A stretch of 64,000 nucleotides of DNA from Zoogloea sp. 1C4 (GCF_009469605.1 NZ_SSXU01000003.1:124001-188000); one strand, 5' to 3'; positions 22,637-31,137 are shown, counted from the first letter of the stretch. Numbers and translations are program-made. Notes: generated from the sequence alone by a model not told the origin.

Positions 22637-24298
22637 TCAGCCGGTCAGGCCGAGCATCTCCGCGGCGTGGCTGCGGGTGGTGTCGGTGATGTTCACCCCG
22701 CCCAGCATCCGGGCGATCTCCTCGATCCGTGCCGCGTCGTCCAGCGGCGTGACCCGCGACAGGGTCTCGCCATCCCGCGTTTCCTTGGCGATGGACCATT
22801 GCCAGTTGGCCTGGGCGGCCACCTGAGGCAAGTGGGTGACGCACAACACCTGCCGGTCGTCACCCAGCTGACGCAGCAGCCGGCCGACAATCTCCGCCAC
22901 CCGGCCGCCAATCCCCACATCCACTTCGTCGAAGATCAGCGTCGGCGTGGCCGCATTGCGGCTGGTGATGACCTGGATTGCCAACCCGATCCGCGACAGC
23001 TCGCCACCGGACGCCACCCGCGCCATCGGCCGGAGTGGCTGACTCGCGTTGGCGGTGACGAGGAATTCGACGCTCTCCAGCCCGCTCGCGGCGCCCTCTT
23101 CGACGGGACGCAGCGCGATCTCGAACTGGGCACCGCCCATCGCCAGCGACTGCATGGCCTCGGTGACCGCCGCCGACAGTTCCGCCGCGATCTTGCGCCG
23201 GGCTGCCGACAAGGGCTCGGCCACGGCCAGGAAGGCGGACTTTGCCGCGCTTTCCTCCCGGGCCAAGGCTTCGGGGTCGGACTGGCGGACCAGCCGCTCC
23301 AGCCGCCCCACGCTTTCCAGTAGGACGTCCGGCAGACCTTCGGGAGCAACCCGGTACTTGCGGGCCATGGCGGTGATCGCCTGGATGCGCTGGTCGATTT
23401 CGGCGAGGCGATCCGGGTCGAGATCGAGCCGGTCGCGGTAGCGGCGCATGGCGTGGAGCGCTTCGTCAAGCTGGATGCTGGCGCTGCCGAGCAGCTCCTG
23501 CACGTCGGCAAGCTGGCCGTCGTGGGTCGCCATGTCGGCGACGCGGGACAGCAGGCGTTCGAGTTGGGAAAGCAGCGCGTACTCGCCGTCGGCGAGGCCA
23601 TCGATGACTTCGGCGCTGCCTTCGATCAGGCCGGCGGCGTGGGCCAGCCGGGCCTGCTCCTGGTTGAGCTGGGCCCATTCGTCGGGCTCGAAGGCCAGCT
23701 CGCGCAGTTCCGCCACCTGCCAGCCGAGGAGTTCCCGCTCGCGCTCGGTGGAGGACGCGCCCTCCTCCGCTGCCTCCCGCGCCCGCCGCAGGGCCGACCA
23801 CGCCCGGTGACGCTCGGCCACCTCGGCCGCCTGGGCGACAAGGCCGCCGTGGGCATCGACGAGCGCCAGCTGGGCGTCGGGCCTGAGCAGCGCGTGATGG
23901 GCGTGTTGCCCGTGGATGTCAGCCAGCCATTCGCCGGCCGTCCGCAGCTGCGCCAGCACCACCGGCGAGCCGTTGAGCCACGCCTTGGAGCGGCCGCCGC
24001 TTTCGATGACGCGGCGCATCAGCAGCACGCCTTCGTCGGCGTCAATCTCCTGCTCAGCCAGCCAGGCCCGCAGCGGGCCGTCGGGCGGCAGGTCGAACTC
24101 GGCGACGATCTCGGCGCGCGCCTGACCGCTGCGCACCACGCCGGCCTCGGCCTTGCCACCGAGGGCGAGGCCAAGGGCATCCAGGAGGATCGACTTGCCC
24201 GCACCGGTCTCACCGGTAAGTGCACCGAAACCGGCCTCGAAGGCCAGTTCGAGCCGATCGACAATCACGAAATCGCGAATGGAAAGATGACGCAGCAT
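22637..24298 (-). CDS. recN: DNA repair protein RecN
   Basis: RecN (553 aa) is an SMC-like ATPase acting early in double-strand break repair. Walker A is LTGETGAGKSILLDAL near the N-terminus. The middle is a long coiled coil (about 170-380), and the C-terminal ATPase lobe has VASGGELSRIGLA (signature) and TLIFDEVDVGIGG (Walker B). The ATG giving MLRHLSIRDFVIV is chosen; a much longer in-frame extension upstream overlaps nadK and has no family counterpart. It lies 29 bases after nadK, with which it probably forms an operon. Confidence 0.96.
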   Translation of the reverse strand: MLRHLSIRDFVIVDRLELAFEAGFGALTGETGAGKSILLDALGLALGGKAEAGVVRSGQARAEIVAEFDLPPDGPLRAWLAEQEIDADEGVLLMRRVIESGGRSKAWLNGSPVVLAQLRTAGEWLADIHGQHAHHALLRPDAQLALVDAHGGLVAQAAEVAERHRAWSALRRAREAAEEGASSTERERELLGWQVAELRELAFEPDEWAQLNQEQARLAHAAGLIEGSAEVIDGLADGEYALLSQLERLLSRVADMATHDGQLADVQELLGSASIQLDEALHAMRRYRDRLDLDPDRLAEIDQRIQAITAMARKYRVAPEGLPDVLLESVGRLERLVRQSDPEALAREESAAKSAFLAVAEPLSAARRKIAAELSAAVTEAMQSLAMGGAQFEIALRPVEEGAASGLESVEFLVTANASQPLRPMARVASGGELSRIGLAIQVITSRNAATPTLIFDEVDVGIGGRVAEIVGRLLRQLGDDRQVLCVTHLPQVAAQANWQWSIAKETRDGETLSRVTPLDDAARIEEIARMLGGVNITDTTRSHAAEMLGLTG

Positions 24299-24327
24299 GA
24301 AAAAACCGAATGGGTGAAACCGGCAGG

Positions 24328-25212
24328 TCAGCCGTGACGGGGCGTCGAGCTCCAGTGCAGCTTTTCGCGAAGCATCGCAAAGTAGCTGTAGCCCGGGGGA
24401 TGAAGCAGGCGCACGCGATGGGGCGAGCGGGTGATCCGCACGGTGTCGCCGGCGCGAGTGTCGTAGCGGCTCTGGCCGTCGAAGTGGACGCGGGAATCGT
24501 GGGGCGGCAGCAGCACGATCTCGATGCAGCAGTGATCGGGCAGCGTGATCGGCCGGGCCGTGAGCGCGTGGGGGCACATGGGCACCAGCGCGATGCCTTC
24601 GACGCTGGGGTGGAGGATCGGCCCGTTGGCCGACAACGCGTAGGCCGTCGAGCCGGTGGGCGTCGAGACGATCATGCCGTCGGAGCGCTGGGTGTAGACG
24701 AACTCGCCATCGACGCGCAGATCGAATTCGATCATCCGGCCCAGCTCGCCCTTGTTGACCACCACGTCGTTGAGGGCCACCGTGTGGAACACCCGCTGCC
24801 CGCCGCGCAGCACTTCCGCGTCGAGCAGGATGCGGGATTCTTCAGTGTAGCGACCCTGGAGGATCTCGCCGATCTTGTCGAGGGCGACCTCGCGGGAGAT
24901 GTCGGTGAGAAAGCCCAGCCGGCCCTGATTGACGCCCGCCAGCGGCACGTTGTAAGCAGCCAGCCGGCACGCGCTGTTGAGCAGGGTGCCGTCACCGCCG
25001 AGCACCACGGCCAGATCCGCCCGGGCGCCGATCTCGTCGTAGCTTGCGACCGTGAAACCCGCCGTGAGCCCCGTGGAACTCGCGGTTCCCTGCTCGATCA
25101 ACACGGCAATGCCGAGGCCGCGCAAATAATTGGCCAGCCGAAGCACCGCCTCGGCCACTTCAGGGCTCTGATACTTGCCGATCAGTGCGATAGTCTTGAA
25201 CTCGCAGGTCAT
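24328..25212 (-). CDS. nadK: NAD kinase
   Basis: NadK (294 aa) phosphorylates NAD to NADP. The GGDGT motif (LAVVLGGDGTLLNSA) contains the catalytic Asp, NE/D is represented by ALNDVVV, and the STPTGSTAYALSANGPI loop binds the adenosine part. The start ATG gives MTCEFKTIALIGKY. It is divergent from hrcA (91-base gap) and followed by recN. The hrcA-nadK-recN neighbourhood is common in Betaproteobacteria. Confidence 0.97.
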   Translation of the reverse strand: MTCEFKTIALIGKYQSPEVAEAVLRLANYLRGLGIAVLIEQGTASSTGLTAGFTVASYDEIGARADLAVVLGGDGTLLNSACRLAAYNVPLAGVNQGRLGFLTDISREVALDKIGEILQGRYTEESRILLDAEVLRGGQRVFHTVALNDVVVNKGELGRMIEFDLRVDGEFVYTQRSDGMIVSTPTGSTAYALSANGPILHPSVEGIALVPMCPHALTARPITLPDHCCIEIVLLPPHDSRVHFDGQSRYDTRAGDTVRITRSPHRVRLLHPPGYSYFAMLREKLHWSSTPRHG

Positions 25213-25303
25213 GCATTGATTAAACCACATTCTGCAGCGTGCTCCTGCTTCTCATGAACGCAGGCCTTCTCTTAGAATCGCCGGGAACCCTCCATCTGCC
25301 GCC

Positions 25304-26332
25304 ATGACCCGTCTCGACCAACGCTCGCAAATCCTCCTGAAGACCCTGGTGGAGCATTACATCGCCGAAGGCCAGCCCGTCGGGTCGCGGGCACTGTCGC
25401 GCTATTCGGGCCTGCAGCTGTCGCCGGCCACGGTGCGCAACGTGATGTCCGACCTGGAGGAGCTGGGCTTCATCACCAGCCCGCACACCTCTGCCGGGCG
25501 CATTCCCACGCCCCTCGGCTACCGCTTTTTTGTGGACAGCCTGCTCACGGTGCAGCCCATCGGCACCGGCCAGCTCCATGAACTCCAGGGTCAGATCCAG
25601 CCCGGCGAGCCCCAGCGCGTGCTCAATGCCGCGTCGCAGCTGCTGTCGGGCCTCACCCACTTCGCCGGCGTCGTCGTCTCGCCCAAGCAGGACGTGCCGA
25701 GGATCCGCCAGATCGAGTTCGTCAGTCTGTCCGACACCCGCATCCTGCTGATCCTCGTCACCAGCGCCGGCGATGTGCAGAACCGCATCCTTTTCACCAA
25801 GCGCGCGTACAGCCCGTCGGAGCTCGTCACCGCCGCCAATTACCTCAATCAGCACTTCGCGGGCCTCGCCTTCGACGAAATCCGCACCCGCATCCAGGAC
25901 GAACTCAAGCAGCTGCGCACCGACATGACCGAGCTGATGAGCGCGGCCGTCGAGGCCGGCAGCGAGGCGCTGGAGGAAACCCGCAGCACCTACGTGATTT
26001 CCGGTGAGACCAACCTCCTGGATGCCGAGGATCTGTCGTCGAACATGGCCCGCCTGCGCGAGCTCTTCAAACTCTTCGAGCAGAAGACGGGGCTGATGCA
26101 GCTCCTCGACATCTCCAACCGCGCCCAGGGCGTGCAGATCTTCATTGGTGGCGAGAGCGGCCTCAGCCCGCTGGACGACTGCAGCGTCGTCACCGCTCCC
26201 TACGAGGTGGACGGCCAGCTGGTCGGCTCGGTCGGCGTGATCGGCCCCACCCGGATGGCCTACGAACGGGTGATCCCGATCGTGGACGTCACCGCCCGCC
26301 TCATCTCCAGTGCCCTTTCCGGGCAAAACTGA
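25304..26332 (+). CDS. hrcA: Heat-inducible transcription repressor HrcA
   Basis: HrcA (342 aa) represses chaperone operons by binding CIRCE elements. The N-terminal winged helix contains [17 protein letters not shown] and [18 protein letters not shown]; a GAF-like domain follows, and the C-terminus carries [24 protein letters not shown]. Length and layout are standard. A plausible -10 (TAGAAT) precedes the ATG by about 26 bases. No CIRCE inverted repeat was recognised upstream of grpE, dnaK or hrcA itself, so its targets are probably elsewhere (for example groESL). Confidence 0.96.
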   Translation: MTRLDQRSQILLKTLVEHYIAEGQPVGSRALSRYSGLQLSPATVRNVMSDLEELGFITSPHTSAGRIPTPLGYRFFVDSLLTVQPIGTGQLHELQGQIQPGEPQRVLNAASQLLSGLTHFAGVVVSPKQDVPRIRQIEFVSLSDTRILLILVTSAGDVQNRILFTKRAYSPSELVTAANYLNQHFAGLAFDEIRTRIQDELKQLRTDMTELMSAAVEAGSEALEETRSTYVISGETNLLDAEDLSSNMARLRELFKLFEQKTGLMQLLDISNRAQGVQIFIGGESGLSPLDDCSVVTAPYEVDGQLVGSVGVIGPTRMAYERVIPIVDVTARLISSALSGQN

Positions 26333-26348
26333 ACCTGAAAGCTCCCCG

Positions 26349-27446
26349 ATGACCCGATTCTGGCAAGCGCCAGCGCACACCCACGGCAAGGCGCCGCGTA
26401 CCGGCATCCTGCTGGTCAATCTCGGCACCCCGACCGCCCCCACCGCAGCGGCCCTGCGCCCGTACCTGCGGCAGTTCCTGTCCGACCCGCGGGTCGTGGA
26501 GATCCCACGCTTCGTGTGGTGGCCGATCCTCCACGGCATCATCCTGCGCACCCGTCCGGCCAAATCCGCTGCCAAGTACGCCAGCGTGTGGACCGATGAA
26601 GGCTCCCCCCTCAAGGCCCACACCGAAAAGCAGGCCAAGCTGCTCAAGGGTTTCCTGGCCAACGCCGGCCAGCGGGATCTCGTCGTCGAATGGGCGATGC
26701 GCTACGGTCAGCCTTCGATCCGCAGCCAGCTCGACGCCATGCGCACCGCCGGCTGCACCCGCATCCTCGTGGTGCCGCTCTACCCCCAGTACGCCGCCAG
26801 CACCACCGCCACGGTGATCGACGAAGTGGCCGACTGCCTGCGCCACTGGCGCAACCTGCCGGAGATCCGCTACGTGCGCAGCTTTCCCGGCGAGCCCACC
26901 TACATCCAGGCCCTCGCCAATTCAGTGCGTGAACACTGGAAGCGCAACGGCGAACCCGACCGACTGGTGCTGAGCTTCCACGGCACCCCCAAGCGCTCGC
27001 TGGAGCTCGGCGATCCCTATCACTGCGAATGCCTGAAGACCGCCCGCCTGCTCGGCGAAGCCCTGGCGCTGCCGCCGGAGCGGCTGGTGGTGAGCTTCCA
27101 GTCGCGCTTCGGCAAGGCCGAGTGGCTGCAGCCCTACACCCAGCCCACCCTCGAGGCGATGGCGCAGGCAGGCGTCGGTTCTGTGGACGTGATGTGCCCC
27201 GGTTTCGTCTCGGACTGCCTGGAGACGCTGGAAGAGATCAACATGGAATGCCGCGAGGCCTTCCTGCACGCCGGCGGCAAGCGCTTCGGATACATCCCGT
27301 GCCTGAACGAACGCGACGACTGGATCGAGGCGCTGATGGCCGTGTGTGTGCGGGAAATGGGCTACTGGCTGAACGAGCCGCAACCGGATGCGGGCACGCT
27401 CGAACGCCAGGCGCGCCTGGCCCGCGACCGCGGCGCCAAGGCCTGA
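26349..27446 (+). CDS. hemH: Ferrochelatase
   Basis: HemH (365 aa) inserts Fe2+ into protoporphyrin IX to complete haem. TGILLVNLGTPTAPT is the conserved start, and LSFHGTPKRSLELGDPYHCEC carries the metal-binding His. SFQSRFGKAEWLQPYT is followed by VDVMCPGFVSDCLETLEEI with the second metal-site acid. The ATG at 26349 is the family-like start, 16 bases after hrcA. It is probably cotranscribed with hrcA and the small membrane protein downstream. Confidence 0.97.
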   Translation: MTRFWQAPAHTHGKAPRTGILLVNLGTPTAPTAAALRPYLRQFLSDPRVVEIPRFVWWPILHGIILRTRPAKSAAKYASVWTDEGSPLKAHTEKQAKLLKGFLANAGQRDLVVEWAMRYGQPSIRSQLDAMRTAGCTRILVVPLYPQYAASTTATVIDEVADCLRHWRNLPEIRYVRSFPGEPTYIQALANSVREHWKRNGEPDRLVLSFHGTPKRSLELGDPYHCECLKTARLLGEALALPPERLVVSFQSRFGKAEWLQPYTQPTLEAMAQAGVGSVDVMCPGFVSDCLETLEEINMECREAFLHAGGKRFGYIPCLNERDDWIEALMAVCVREMGYWLNEPQPDAGTLERQARLARDRGAKA

Positions 27447-27480
27447 TCAATCATCGCCCCGCCGGGGCTGGAGACAACCA

Positions 27481-27825
27481 ATGAAACTGATATTGCGCTG
27501 GGTGCTCAACGCGGTCGCGCTGATGCTGATCCCGGAAATCATCACCAAGGTGCAGGTGGACAGCTACACCGCGGCGCTGATCAGCGCGGTACTGCTGGGC
27601 TTCGTCAATGCGATCATCCGGCCGCTGCTCGTGCTGATCACCCTGCCGATCACCATCCTGACGCTGGGCCTGTTCACGCTGGTGATCAACGCCCTGATGT
27701 TCTGGAGCGTGTCCGGCCTCGTGAAGGGCTTTGTCGTGCCGGACTTTTCAACCGCCTTCTGGGGTGCGCTAGCGTACAGCCTGCTCACCTGGATGGTCAG
27801 CCTCGCCCTGGCGGACAAGGACTGA
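27481..27825 (+). CDS. Phage-holin-like family IV / YvlD-type small membrane protein
   Basis: A 114-residue protein with four predicted membrane helices and the pattern NAIIRPLLVLITLPITILTLG, typical of the phage_holin_4_2 / YvlD family. Despite the name, chromosomal members are ordinary inner-membrane proteins of unknown function, and nothing nearby suggests a prophage. GGAG lies seven bases before the ATG. It is 34 bases downstream of hemH and convergent with the AP2-domain gene. Confidence 0.85.
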   Translation: MKLILRWVLNAVALMLIPEIITKVQVDSYTAALISAVLLGFVNAIIRPLLVLITLPITILTLGLFTLVINALMFWSVSGLVKGFVVPDFSTAFWGALAYSLLTWMVSLALADKD

Positions 27826-27839
27826 CAACACCGCAGCTT

Positions 27840-28364
27840 TCAGTGGGCCCCTGACGCGACCACCGGTGCCGTACGGCGCCGGGCGGCCTTGCGGCGCACC
27901 GCACCCGGATCGAACGCACCGACCAGCTTGCCGAGCGCCGACGCCCGGGCGTCCATCGCCATCTGGAAGGCGCCATCCTCGCCGTACTTCTTGACGGAGA
28001 ACTTGACCCGCTTTCGACGGCCATCCGGCAAGGGCCACGACGCCACCCAGAACCAGCGCTGCTTCTCTTCGGGCAGATCGCGGGTTTCCGAGGCGCAGTA
28101 ACGACACACGCCGACGACCCCGGAACGGTTGTTCTTCTTGACGATGTTGGAATACTCCTGCATCGACAACGGGGGGTGGGCTGCAATGATCTCGTCCCGG
28201 TATTCCTTCGCAGCCGCAAAAGAGCGCTGCTTTCCGCCAAACACGCCGTCACTGAAGTGTTTACGGTAGATCACACCGCGACGCTGGATCGTCACCAGCC
28301 AGCCGTGGGTACGGCTGGTTTCATTGTCTACCCGACTGATTCCGTATGTGCTGCCTCGGCTCAC
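27840..28364 (-). CDS. Stand-alone AP2-domain protein
   Basis: A 174-residue basic protein with two AP2/ERF-like beta-sheet modules and no recombinase domain. The first (about 5-55) contains GWLVTIQRRGVIYRKHFSD and SFAAAKEYRDEI. The second (about 80-145) contains SGVVGVCRY, WFWVASWPLPDGRRKRVKF and AFQMAMDARASAL. The tail is Arg/Lys-rich. AP2 modules bind DNA in plants, integrases and homing endonucleases, so DNA binding is likely; the biological role is unknown. The GTG start is set by AGGAGG exactly six bases upstream; an upstream ATG-containing extension lacks support. It is divergent from trxC and convergent with the holin-like gene. Confidence 0.72.
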   Translation of the reverse strand: MSRGSTYGISRVDNETSRTHGWLVTIQRRGVIYRKHFSDGVFGGKQRSFAAAKEYRDEIIAAHPPLSMQEYSNIVKKNNRSGVVGVCRYCASETRDLPEEKQRWFWVASWPLPDGRRKRVKFSVKKYGEDGAFQMAMDARASALGKLVGAFDPGAVRRKAARRRTAPVVASGAH

Positions 28365-28482
28365 AGGCCACCTCCTCAAAGGTCCGCGACGACATCGCGC
28401 TTCAGGAGCAAATTTCGGCCCGGGCGGCCAGAACTTTAGGCGTCGATTGGCCATGGAGAAACACAACGGCAGCGCTCGCCCC

Positions 28483-28510
28483 CTTGAAAGCCGGCCACTT
28501 CACCCCATCT
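28483..28510 (+). promoter_or_regulatory. Sigma-32 (RpoH) promoter of trxC
   Basis: CTTGAAA (28483-28489), 13 bases, then CCCCATCT (28503-28510): a full match to the heat-shock consensus CTTGAAA-N11-16-CCCCATNT. The -35 is preceded by TCGCCCCC, like the extended C-rich consensus. The predicted start is near 28517, 27 bases before the trxC ATG. The element has the same spacer length as those at grpE and dnaK. Confidence 0.85.
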
Positions 28511-28543
28511 GCGCTCTTGCCACAGCTTTCCGGATGACATGCC

Positions 28544-28981
28544 ATGAACCAGCCCATTCTCGTTACCTGCCCCCACTGCCAGGCCGTAAACCGCGTACCG
28601 GCCGACAAGCTGGGAGACAATGGAACCTGTGGCCGCTGCAAGGGGGCGCTCTTCACCGGTGCGCCGCTGACGCTGAATGCGGCAAATTTTGCCGCCCATG
28701 CAGAAAAGGGCGATCTGCCGCTGCTGGTGGATTTCTGGGCGCCCTGGTGCGGCCCGTGCCGGAGCATGGCGCCGGCGTTCTCGGCTGCCGCGGGGCAACT
28801 GGAACCCCGCGTCAGGCTTGGCAAGGTGAATACGGAAGAGGAACAGGCGCTGGCGGCACGTTTCGGGATCCGCAGCATCCCGACGCTGGTGCTGATCCGC
28901 CACGGGCGGGAGATTGCCCGTCAGGCTGGCGCCATGGGCGCAGACGACATCCGCCGCTGGACCCTCGCCCACCTGGGCTGA
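28544..28981 (+). CDS. trxC: Thioredoxin 2 (zinc-ribbon thioredoxin)
   Basis: TrxC (145 aa) is a cytoplasmic disulfide reductase. An N-terminal zinc ribbon uses Cys9/Cys12 (CPHC) and Cys29/Cys32 (CGRC). The thioredoxin fold follows with the redox motif WCGPC (Cys69/Cys72) and the cis-Pro in RSIPTL. In E. coli trxC responds to OxyR; here a sigma-32 promoter lies directly upstream, and dnaK-grpE-dnaJ are 2-6 kb away, so heat-shock control is inferred. It is convergent with the Ser/Thr kinase gene. Confidence 0.96.
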   Translation: MNQPILVTCPHCQAVNRVPADKLGDNGTCGRCKGALFTGAPLTLNAANFAAHAEKGDLPLLVDFWAPWCGPCRSMAPAFSAAAGQLEPRVRLGKVNTEEEQALAARFGIRSIPTLVLIRHGREIARQAGAMGADDIRRWTLAHLG

Positions 28982-28999
28982 GGCCCGCGGCGAGGCCGC

Positions 29000-30382
29000 T
29001 CAGGTGTCGACCAGCTGGAGCTCCATGCCGAAGCCGCTGGCGGTCACCTGCTCGGCCGGCACGCCGGTCTTGGAGAGTTCGCGGTAGGCCGCGCCCAGCC
29101 GGCGCGCCACGGTGGTGACCAGCCGGCTGCGGAAGGCATCCTGACACTCGTCGGTGGCCAGCGACAGCGCGGCGGGGTTGATCTCGAGGTAGACCGTTTC
29201 GGTGGTCGTCACCGCGGTGTTCATGTGCCTGTGATCCTGGGCATCCAGGAAGGCGAGCTCGCCAAACACCTCGCCCGCCCCCAGCTCGTACACCCGATGG
29301 CCATCGACGGACACCTCGACCCGGCCATCGATAACGATCCCGAAACGCTGGTCCGCATCACCCTCGCGCAGCAGCAGGGTATGGGATTCGACCTTGCGCC
29401 AGCGCGAGATGCGGAGCATCTCCCAGATCTCCACATCCTCGAACTCGGTGAAGAAAGGCATCTTGCGCAGGGTGGCGTAGCGGGTGGTGTCCTGCTGGCT
29501 GGTCGAGTCGTCGAGGATCTTGTAGCGCACCGCCGACAGATCCTTCGCAAACTCGGCGCCGTTCTTGTAGCGGGAATACAGATCCTTCTCGAGGGCCTTG
29601 CGGATCACCTGATCGAGCTGTTCGGGCAGTTCCGAGTTGATCTGCGACACCAGCGGCGGCTCGGTGTTGATGATCTTGTAGATGAGCTGGGCCGGGTTCT
29701 TGGCCCGGAAGGGCCGCCGGCCGGTGAGCATGTGGAACAGCACCACACCCAGGGAGAACAGGTCGGTCTTCTGGTTGAGCGGGTAGCCCTTGATCTGTTC
29801 CGGGCTCATGTAGGCTGGCGAGCCAACGCCCATGATGAAGGTCGAATCGGCCGCGCTCTTCTTGCTCACGTTGAGCGCAAGGCCGAAATCGGTGATTTTC
29901 ACGTTATCGTTGTCGTCAACCAGGATGTTGGCCGGCTTGATGTCCCGGTGCACAACCCCCTGGCGGTAGGCGTAATCAAGCGCCATCGCGCACTTGAAGA
30001 TCATGCCGATGGTGCGATGCAGGGGGAGCAGGCTCTGGAAGCTGCAGTACTTCTCGAGGGTCGTGCCCGGGAAGTACTCCATGACGATATAGGCGTAGTC
30101 CTTCTCGACCGCCGTATCGAAGATCTTGATGATGTTGGGGTGATCCAGCCGCCGCGACACGTCCATCTCGGCGCGCAGCAGCTTGAGCAGACGCCGGTTC
30201 CACTTGGCTTCGTCCTTCGACTTGTCGTCGAAACGGATCAGCTTGAGGGCGACGTTGTCCGGGTATTGGGGATGCTCGGCGAGGTAGACCGTCGCCGTCG
30301 CGCCGCGCCCAACCTCCCGGATCAGCTTGTACTTGCCGATTTTATCAGGTGCTTTTTCCATACCTGCTTTACGCGAAAACAT
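29000..30382 (-). CDS. Serine/threonine protein kinase with C-terminal cyclic-nucleotide-binding-like domain
   Basis: 460 residues. The Hanks-type kinase domain (about 18-280) is intact: glycine loop GRGATATV (25-32), Lys47 in VALKLI, catalytic HRDIKPANIL (Asp147), DFG (165-167) and SPAYMSPEQ. A Crp-like beta-roll follows (about 310-410; GEVFGELAFLDA). The phosphate-binding Arg normally found in R-[S/T]-A is replaced (MNTAV), so cyclic nucleotide binding may be lost. There is no membrane helix. It lies alone on the minus strand inside the heat-shock block, divergent from grpE and convergent with trxC. The start may instead be the ATG at 30361 (MEKAPDK). Substrates are unknown. Confidence 0.88.
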   Translation of the reverse strand: MFSRKAGMEKAPDKIGKYKLIREVGRGATATVYLAEHPQYPDNVALKLIRFDDKSKDEAKWNRRLLKLLRAEMDVSRRLDHPNIIKIFDTAVEKDYAYIVMEYFPGTTLEKYCSFQSLLPLHRTIGMIFKCAMALDYAYRQGVVHRDIKPANILVDDNDNVKITDFGLALNVSKKSAADSTFIMGVGSPAYMSPEQIKGYPLNQKTDLFSLGVVLFHMLTGRRPFRAKNPAQLIYKIINTEPPLVSQINSELPEQLDQVIRKALEKDLYSRYKNGAEFAKDLSAVRYKILDDSTSQQDTTRYATLRKMPFFTEFEDVEIWEMLRISRWRKVESHTLLLREGDADQRFGIVIDGRVEVSVDGHRVYELGAGEVFGELAFLDAQDHRHMNTAVTTTETVYLEINPAALSLATDECQDAFRSRLVTTVARRLGAAYRELSKTGVPAEQVTASGFGMELQLVDT

Positions 30383-30465
30383 TCGTAAAGATGACCGGAG
30401 AAAACCCGGAACACTCGGATTTTACACTCCCTTTCGCTGCCAGCCGGCAACTTTGGTGACGCCCT

Positions 30466-30493
30466 CTTGAAATCATATTCTCCGTCCCCATTT
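30466..30493 (+). promoter_or_regulatory. Sigma-32 (RpoH) promoter of grpE
   Basis: CTTGAAA (30466-30472), 13 bases, then CCCCATTT (30486-30493), a full match to the heat-shock consensus. It is preceded by GCCCT, partly matching the C-rich extension. The predicted start is about 24 bases upstream of the grpE ATG. Confidence 0.9.
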
Positions 30494-30523
30494 AAAGCGA
30501 GTCAAAAAAAGGAGCCGTTACCC

Positions 30524-31114
30524 ATGCAAGACCAGGACACCCCTCTGAGCCCCGAAGACAAGGCCGCGCCGGAGCTCGTGGAGAACGTCGCGGGCGCCGC
30601 GGATGCCGCCACTGCCAGCGCAGCCGAGACCGCCGGCACCGACACCCTTCCCAGCCTCGCCGAGCAGCTCCGCCAGGCCGAGCTGAAAGCCGCCGAGCAC
30701 CACGACGCCTGGCTGCGCGCCAAGGCCGAGACCGAAAACGTGCGCCGCCGCGCCCAGGACGACATCGCCAAGGCCAGCAAGTTTGCCGCCGACAAGTTCG
30801 CCCAGGCGATGCTGCCGGTCAAGGACAGCCTCGAAGCCGCCCTCGCCACCGAAAACGCCACCCTCGAAACCCTCAAGCAGGGCGTCGAGCTCACCCTCAA
30901 GCAGCTCGTTTCCGCCTTCCAGAGCGCCAACGTGACCGAAGTGAGCCCCCTCGGCGAGAAGTTCGACCCGAACAAGCACCAGGCCATCAGCGCCATCGAG
31001 GCCGACGGCGAGCCGAACACCGTGATCAACGTGCTGCAGAAAGGCTACCTGCTCAACGAGCGCGTGATGCGTCCGGCGCTCGTTGTCGTCTCGAAAGCCA
31101 AGCCGGCCGCTTGA
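30524..31114 (+). CDS. grpE: Nucleotide exchange factor GrpE
   Basis: GrpE (196 aa) is the ADP/ATP exchange factor of DnaK and its thermosensor. A disordered acidic/Ala-rich N-terminus and a long helix (about 50-105, [19 protein letters not shown]) precede a C-terminal beta wing with NPNKHQA-type sequence (here [13 protein letters not shown]) and [19 protein letters not shown]. The start ATG is preceded by AAGGAG at ten bases. It is first in grpE-dnaK-dnaJ, and its stop codon lies inside the -35 box of the dnaK promoter. Confidence 0.97.
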   Translation: MQDQDTPLSPEDKAAPELVENVAGAADAATASAAETAGTDTLPSLAEQLRQAELKAAEHHDAWLRAKAETENVRRRAQDDIAKASKFAADKFAQAMLPVKDSLEAALATENATLETLKQGVELTLKQLVSAFQSANVTEVSPLGEKFDPNKHQAISAIEADGEPNTVINVLQKGYLLNERVMRPALVVVSKAKPAA

Positions 31115-31137
31115 AAGCCGCCGCAGCATCCCCATAT
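31110..31137 (+). promoter_or_regulatory. Sigma-32 (RpoH) promoter of dnaK, overlapping the grpE stop
   Basis: CTTGAAA (31110-31116), 13 bases, then CCCCATAT (31130-31137), a full consensus match. The TGA of grpE (31112-31114) is part of the -35 element. The predicted start is about 63 bases before the dnaK ATG. This gives dnaK-dnaJ a second heat-shock promoter in addition to read-through from grpE. Confidence 0.88.

Noticed and set aside
25213-25303. Possible CIRCE operator upstream of hrcA
   Set aside because: No pair of TTAGCACTC-like half sites with a 9-base spacer was found.
27481-27825. Prophage suggested by the holin-like protein
   Set aside because: No lysin, integrase, capsid or tail genes are nearby; the gene sits in a hemH context and the family is common on chromosomes.
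27840-28466. AP2 gene as a remnant integrase
   Set aside because: No catalytic recombinase domain, no att-like repeat or tRNA target nearby, and a good GTG start with AGGAGG supports an intact gene.
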